From: Cryobacterium levicorallinum
GTDB lineage: Bacteria > Actinomycetota > Actinomycetes > Actinomycetales > Microbacteriaceae
Direction: 5' to 3'
DNA: 64,000 nt
Assembly (NCBI RefSeq): GCF_004402405.1
Contig: NZ_SOFE01000012.1
Coordinates: 62,001 to 126,000, forward strand
Of this stretch, positions 59,712 to 64,000 are shown in pieces (the stretch's first letter is position 1; each line of letters begins with the position of its first letter). The notes under the pieces were generated by a model. The model had not been told where the DNA came from. It made no database searches and saw only the letters and a list, made by a program, of their open reading frames with translations. Both the position numbers and the translations under genes were made by a program.

Positions 59712-60482
59712 ATGGAATGGTGGAATAGCTTCGTAACCTGGCTCACAGACGTCAGCACAGAACCGGTGGTTTTCAGTGCAATCGTCTTCATTGGTGCGAT
59801 TGTCATCGCCAGCGTGCTGGCGGCGTTGATCTCCCGGGGGGCCGTCAAGCGGCTCCTCACTCAGCGGGATCGGGAGATCAAGGTGGCCGCGATCGCCTCT
59901 CTCGTCGATGCCGCCACCGAGGCATCCGTTTGGAATTCACTGACCCCGCAGGAACAGGTCATGAGCGAACGGGCCGTCGGACAGGCCGACATTCAGGTTC
60001 GACTGCTGCCGATCCGCGGTTCGGGCATCGCCGCGAACTGGGCCGCCCACGAGTTGTACGAGCTCAAGCGCACCTCGGCCACATTCGGGTACCAGCTGGA
60101 ACCGGCTTTGGTCGAGTTTCGCGACCGCCTGGTGGAGTGGCAGAACAAGCCCGGGCGTGCCCGCAAAATCTTCCAGGGCGATCTCGATCGTTGGAAGGCC
60201 CAGAATTCCGGCGCCGAGAAGAACCTGCTGGCCGAGCAGGAAGCCTGGGTTGCCCAGCAGCACCACGACCAGCACAGTGCGGCAGAGTCCGCCCCCGCAC
60301 CGGTGCGAGCGGCACCGCTCACTCCTGCGGCGGTCAACCGTGCGCCGGCAGCCACTTCGACGGCGGCTGCGGCTGCGGCCGACGCATCACCGGAGACCCA
60401 GCGTCTGCTCGACGACGTGAACAAGCTCGAGGTGCGCAGCACAGACCCGCTCACTCGTTCGTCCTCCGCACCGACCACCTAG
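59712..60482 (+). CDS. Membrane-anchored protein of unknown function
   Basis: 256 residues. One helix (VVFSAIVFIGAIVIASVLAALI, residues 18-40) precedes a soluble cytoplasmic region with helical segments (AAIASLVDAATEASVW, ANWAAHELYELKRTSATFGYQ, RDRLVEWQNKPGRARKIFQGDL) and an Ala/Pro-rich C-terminal 70 residues. Family not recognised. TAAAAT at 59699-59704 is 7 bases before ATG 59712, so the message is probably leaderless. Confidence 0.65.
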   Translation: MEWWNSFVTWLTDVSTEPVVFSAIVFIGAIVIASVLAALISRGAVKRLLTQRDREIKVAAIASLVDAATEASVWNSLTPQEQVMSERAVGQADIQVRLLPIRGSGIAANWAAHELYELKRTSATFGYQLEPALVEFRDRLVEWQNKPGRARKIFQGDLDRWKAQNSGAEKNLLAEQEAWVAQQHHDQHSAAESAPAPVRAAPLTPAAVNRAPAATSTAAAAAADASPETQRLLDDVNKLEVRSTDPLTRSSSAPTT

Positions 60483-60561
60483 GTCAATCAGCACCACCTG
60501 AACAAGCCGGTCGGCGCTCTCGCAGCACTGACCGGCTCGTTTTTTCGTCGCGCTGGGGCGC

Positions 60562-61383
60562 TTACTGCCACCAGTCGTCAAACAGCGAAGCTGGCACTCG
60601 CCGCTTATGCTCCGTACTCAGGAAGCGTGCTTCGATTGCCTCGGCCACTTCGTCCTCGACCGGAAGCCCCTCGAGAAAATCGTCGATGTGGTCATACTGC
60701 AGCCCCAGATTGGCTTCGTCGGTCTGGCCGGGCGTGTGATCGAGCAGATCAGCGGTCGGGTCCTTCAAATAGAGCTGTTCGGGGGCGCCGAGCTCCATCA
60801 ACAGGGCCCGGCCCTGACGCTTGGTCAGGCCGGTCAGCGGGAGAATATCGGTGCCGCCGTCGCCGTACTTGGTGAAGAATCCGGTGACCGCCTCGGCAGC
60901 ATGGTCGGTCCCGACCACGAGCAGGCCGAGCTGGCCGGCGAGCGCATACTGCGCGATCATGCGGGAGCGCGCTTTGACATTCCCCTTGGTGAAGTCGGTC
61001 ATCGCCACGTCGAGGCTTGCAAGAAACTCGGTTTCGAAACCTTCGACGGCGAGTTCGATATTGAAGACGGCCTGCGATTGCGGGCGGATGAATTCCAACG
61101 CGAGTTGCGCATCCGCTTCATCGCGCTGCACCGCGTATGGCAGGCGTACAGCGACAAAGGTGGCCGGATGACCCTCGGCGACGAGATCATCGATGGCGAG
61201 CGCACACAACCGGCCGGCCAGGGTGGAATCCTGGCCGCCGCTGATGCCGAGCGCCAGGCCCGCAGCGCCGGTGCGCTTGAGGTAGTCCTTGAGAAATTTC
61301 ACCCGGCGGCCAATCTCGGCGGTCGGGTCGATGGTGGGTGAGACGTTGAGTTCCGCGATGATTCGCGCCTGGAGTTCTCGCAT
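60562..61383 (-). CDS. nadE: Ammonia-dependent NAD+ synthetase
   Basis: A 273-residue enzyme with the PP-loop [39 protein letters not shown] and [17 protein letters not shown]. It adenylates deamido-NAD and amidates it with ammonia. Length excludes the glutamine-dependent form, which carries an extra nitrilase domain. ATG 61383 fits the family; 61398 adds five residues. Confidence 0.93.
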   Translation of the reverse strand: MRELQARIIAELNVSPTIDPTAEIGRRVKFLKDYLKRTGAAGLALGISGGQDSTLAGRLCALAIDDLVAEGHPATFVAVRLPYAVQRDEADAQLALEFIRPQSQAVFNIELAVEGFETEFLASLDVAMTDFTKGNVKARSRMIAQYALAGQLGLLVVGTDHAAEAVTGFFTKYGDGGTDILPLTGLTKRQGRALLMELGAPEQLYLKDPTADLLDHTPGQTDEANLGLQYDHIDDFLEGLPVEDEVAEAIEARFLSTEHKRRVPASLFDDWWQ

Positions 61384-61518
61384 ACTTGAATCTAGCAATC
61401 CTCGAGAATTAGTGCTGCCGCAGCACCCAGACGGCAGGCGAAGCCTTGGCCTTCACGTCGATTCGCGCCACACTGGCAACCGCTCGTGTCCAGAGTCAAC
61501 GACAAGAGTGAGGCGGAT

Positions 61519-61704
61519 ATGACACGACGAACAAAAGCACCGCTGCGCTGACGATATTGGGCCTGGTCTTCTTCGGCCTCGGCGTTTGGAGTGCCGTCAG
61601 CGGCGACAACGTGTTTTATTCGGTCGGAATGCTGGGGCTCGGTGCAGCCCAGACGATCTACTACGGCCGAAGATACATTCAGCAGAAACGCGCTCGCACC
61701 TGAT
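61519..61704 (+). pseudogene. Small membrane protein gene with a frameshift
   Basis: ATG 61519, with GAGG upstream, reads MTRRTK and then stops after five more codons. The +1 frame from the AAAA run (about 61532) reads STAALTILGLVFFGLGVW, SAVSGDNVFYSVGMLGLGAA and ends QQKRART at 61704 without a usable start of its own. Adding one A would restore a 56-residue protein with two helices. Deletion in a short A run, or a sequencing error, explains this. Confidence 0.55.
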
Positions 61705-61726
61705 TGTGCCGTTCGCTACAGTGCGG

Positions 61727-61764
61727 TGCCCCCGGTAGGAATCGAACCTACGACAATCGGATTG
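61727..61764 (-). tRNA. 3'-end fragment of a tRNA gene (not a full tRNA)
   Basis: On the minus strand a perfect T-arm (GTAGG TTCGATT CCTAC) is followed by a GGGGGCA acceptor 3' strand and CC. The partner 5' acceptor strand, D-arm and anticodon arm are absent upstream. Such tails are left by elements that integrate into tRNA genes. Confidence 0.55.
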
Positions 61765-62200
61765 CGGCGGGCCCTTTCTTGACGAGCGAATCCAACTGCG
61801 AGACTTAGACTGATCTCGATCTGATCAGGAGTTCCCTGTGATATCGGTTGCCATTCTATCGCAAAACCTCGACTCATCTTGGCTGGTCTCGACGCAATAA
61901 ACGTTGAATAAACGTGCGCGCATCAAGTCCTCACGCTTGGTCCCAAACCCGCCCAATCGACGTACGATATCGAGCGCTTGCCGAACACCTGGTCTCGGGC
62001 TGCACACCTGGTGTGGTGATCGGCTGTGACTAGCCACGCACTTACGCACAACGGTCGCGACCGAGCGAGGGTCACGCTCATCGCTACGCTCGATCCGCCG
62101 CATCGCAATCGTGCAGCCCGATACGATCCGCACCCTCCTGGCGGATGCGGGTGAATTCGGCATCTTGTGGAGTCTGCGTATGCCGGTGCGGAAAGAACAG

Positions 62201-62229
62201 ACCCCTGGTTTCCAAGGAAAATCAGGGGT
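62201..62229 (-). terminator. Terminator behind the second tRNA fragment
   Basis: ACCCCTG (62201-62207) and CAGGGGT (62223-62229) make a perfect stem; on the minus strand it is followed by TCTGTTCTTT. It lies 6 bases downstream of the tRNA-like 3' end, as a natural tRNA terminator would. Confidence 0.6.
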
Positions 62230-62234
62230 TAGAG

Positions 62235-62271
62235 CTGGGGTACCTGAACTCGAACCAAGAACAAATGATAG
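62235..62271 (-). tRNA. Second tRNA 3'-end fragment (not a full tRNA)
   Basis: On the minus strand CTTGG TTCGAGT TCAGG forms a T-arm with two wobble pairs, followed by TACCCCA. It resembles the 3' end of actinobacterial tRNA-Gln/Glu. No D-arm or anticodon arm precedes it, while the terminator after it is intact, so sequence upstream of the T-arm was replaced. Confidence 0.45.
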
Positions 62272-62658
62272 GCGTCGGGGTGGTGGTGCGCACCTGCATA
62301 TGGGGCAGACTTCCGCGGAATTCCGCGGTTCTCATGGACTTTAGTGTACGCGCTGTACGGCGAGATACGGCCTGAATCTGGTCCTATTTTGGGGTTTATG
62401 GTGCGTTTATGGTCATGGTCGCAGAGCCTTGAGCCGACGGCTCTATCTAAAGAGATCATCCGGCGGGACGTGACCTCCCGCGTCTTCGTTGAGGGGAAAT
62501 CGCCGTCGGGAACGGTGGTGGCTTCGGGTGATTCCGAACGAAGGGTTCGGGGTGGGCGGCATGGGGCGTCGTGAGGACGCGGGCTCGAGCGTGCTGGTCC
62601 GGGTGCTCATCGGAATAACAGCCAGGTGAGGCAGCACCACGCACTAAACATGTGTGAA

Positions 62659-62697
62659 ACCCCCTTCTTCTCGTTAAAAAAACTGAGAGAAGGGGGT
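62659..62697. terminator. Strong hairpin in the non-coding region
   Basis: ACCCCCTTCTTCTC (62659-62672) and GAGAGAAGGGGGT (62685-62697) pair over 13 bp with one bulge and an A-rich loop. It looks like a rho-independent terminator but has no T tract on the plus side. Confidence 0.55.
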
Positions 62698-62931
62698 CTC
62701 ATGGTGGCGCTTGCGCGATTTGAAAAGGCTATGAAGCCCTCACGGACGCACCGAGGTGGCCGTCCAATCGGCTGACTGCGCGATCTCTACGTCAGCTGAG
62801 GGTGCAAGGGAGCGAACCAAACTTCCAAGCAACCACGCCTGAGCGCGGTTTGGGATGGTAGCACTAGCACCGAGGTGACAAGTAAGACAGTTCCAGAATA
62901 GGGCCTCGCCTGCCCTATGCGCGCCCGTCAG

Positions 62932-64000
62932 TCACGCCCTCGGCGCAAACATGACCGCTTCCTCTCCATGAAGAGCCATGTCCTCGTCGGCAGCCCGCCG
63001 CTCGCGATCATGATCGATGCCACGAGCGAGGATCACGTAGGCGACAGCGGAGGCTGCCAACCCAACGAACAGGGCGAGGTCGGCGCCGCCCAGGCTTTCT
63101 GCGATTGGCCCGGTGTACCAAGCAGTAACCGCGAAAGGAATCATCGCGACGATGCCGATTGCGTAGGCGGTCATGCCACGCCAACCCCAGTTGCCATAGA
63201 TACCTCCCGGCTTGAAGATTTGTCGGATGGCGTACTGGCCGCGCCGGACGAAGTAGTAGTCGACCAGGTTCACGGACGTCCAGGGCACGAGAACGTAAAG
63301 CAGGATGACTAGGAAGCTGCCGAAGTTCGCAAGAAAGTCGCCCGTGCTGACTAGTGCACCGAAGAACGCCGCCATTGCAATCAGCGTGCAGGCAACTATT
63401 CGCACCGTTCGTGTCGGCCGAATGGGACGAATCGAGTCCGCGATCGTGATTAGTTCCATTGCTGCGGCATAGATATTCACGGTGATGACGCTGATTAGAC
63501 CCGGAAGAGCTGCCAGGAGGAGCCAGAAGCCCGAACCCGGCAAAATCATATCGGCCGCGTCTCGAACGCCGTCAAGTGGGCCTGCCGCGGTGAAGACCGC
63601 CGCGATGAAGGCACCCAACACCATGAGCCACACCGCACCGACAAATACTCCACCGTAGGTGTGGAAGAGGGCTTTTCCAGGACGAGTTTCCGGGGGGAGA
63701 TATCGGGAATAGTCCGACACATAAGGCGCCCAGCCCAAGGCGTACGCTGCAGCCGCGCCGAATTGAACGAGGAACGCCGGCCAGTTGAAGCCGTCAAAGG
63801 ATAGCTGGGTGGGGTCCAGCGGCACCGCGACGATCGCCGCCACCGTGAATATTCCGAAGGTCAGCAGGAACAGGAGGGTTAGCCACTTCTGAGTCTTGTG
63901 GATCCAGTGGTAACCGAAGATTGCGAGGACGAGGGCGAGTGCGCTGATGACGAAGTACCAGAGCCCGTTCGCTTCGACACCAGTGGTCATCGTGAGAATC
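62932..64000 (-). CDS. NCS1-family nucleobase permease, C-terminal part (partial)
   Basis: The frame is open to the right edge, and an internal ATG at 63990 is not the true start. The visible 356 residues have about nine helices and NCS1 motifs: ALGWAPYVSDYSRYLPPETR, LPGLISVITVNIYAAAMELITIADS and VLVPWTSVNLVDYYFVRRGQYAI. Family members import cytosine, allantoin, hydantoins or vitamin precursors with a cation. Full-length relatives have about 480 residues, so roughly 120 N-terminal residues lie outside. Confidence 0.88.
   Translation of the reverse strand, partial: ILTMTTGVEANGLWYFVISALALVLAIFGYHWIHKTQKWLTLLFLLTFGIFTVAAIVAVPLDPTQLSFDGFNWPAFLVQFGAAAAYALGWAPYVSDYSRYLPPETRPGKALFHTYGGVFVGAVWLMVLGAFIAAVFTAAGPLDGVRDAADMILPGSGFWLLLAALPGLISVITVNIYAAAMELITIADSIRPIRPTRTVRIVACTLIAMAAFFGALVSTGDFLANFGSFLVILLYVLVPWTSVNLVDYYFVRRGQYAIRQIFKPGGIYGNWGWRGMTAYAIGIVAMIPFAVTAWYTGPIAESLGGADLALFVGLAASAVAYVILARGIDHDRERRAADEDMALHGEEAVMFAPRA

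Larger units (their letters stand above)
61765..62931. other. 1.2-kb non-coding region with integration scars
   Basis: No supported gene. It contains a second tRNA 3'-end fragment with a terminator (62201-62271) and a strong hairpin (62659-62697). Open frames here are short and have no recognisable similarity. Confidence 0.6.

Overview
The window is high-GC actinobacterial DNA, most likely from a Microbacteriaceae-type organism (Cryobacterium/Leifsonia-like). The evidence is a DUF222/HNH (13E12-type) gene, a HelR-type RNA polymerase motor ATPase, a DUF6993 lipoprotein, EttA, a TatB of actinobacterial type, and many genes whose start codon lies 5-7 bases after a TANNNT -10 box, meaning leaderless mRNAs. 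The genus is an inference from gene content; no rRNA is present.

Layout. 1-19.8 kb is ordinary chromosome: end of pepN, an MscS channel, truncated haemoglobin, a MarR-controlled oxidoreductase/LLM pair, a PadR-ABC exporter operon, DUF1772, DUF488, a 3-methyladenine glycosylase, helR, a PIN protein, several lipoproteins, a DUF222/HNH gene and an azoreductase. An IS5-family element sits at 19.85-20.79 kb.

21.1-38.2 kb is a catabolic island. It holds a ribose-type sugar ABC importer, a GMC dehydrogenase with its gluconate-2-dehydrogenase-subunit-3 partner, an SMP-30 lactonase, an enolase-superfamily sugar-acid dehydratase, a KDG kinase, a KDPG aldolase, an unusual DhaK/DhaL pair, DJ-1 and isochorismatase-like proteins, an FCD-type GntR regulator and its own tatB/tatA/tatC genes. 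Together the enzymes spell an oxidative sugar route: sugar to lactone to aldonate to 2-keto-3-deoxy acid to its phosphate to pyruvate plus glyceraldehyde-3-phosphate. Five copies of one operator (core TCAGACCAC) sit in the promoters of the dhaKL, ABC, gntR, isochorismatase-to-dehydratase and tatA/tatB units, so the island looks like one regulon. Remnants of an IS481-type and an ISL3-type element (38.6-41.1 kb) close it on the right.

41.2-49.7 kb is a putrescine/GABA degradation operon (APC permease, universal stress protein, amine oxidase, gabD, gabT) with a divergent PucR regulator. 49.7-51.4 kb holds gene remnants plus a HEAT-like protein and a GNAT enzyme. 51.7-61.7 kb is housekeeping: TesB, an ECF sigma/anti-sigma pair divergent from a Tat-exported Rieske lipoprotein with matched ECF promoters, EttA, an SSB paralogue, MsrA and NadE. 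61.7-62.9 kb is non-coding with two tRNA 3'-end fragments (integration scars), followed by the C-terminal part of an NCS1 permease running off the window.

Most novel points: the single-regulon oxidative sugar island with a private Tat translocase, a DhaK homologue lacking all three textbook active-site residues, and a ladder of three tandem stop/start-overlapping micro-ORFs leading into tatC.
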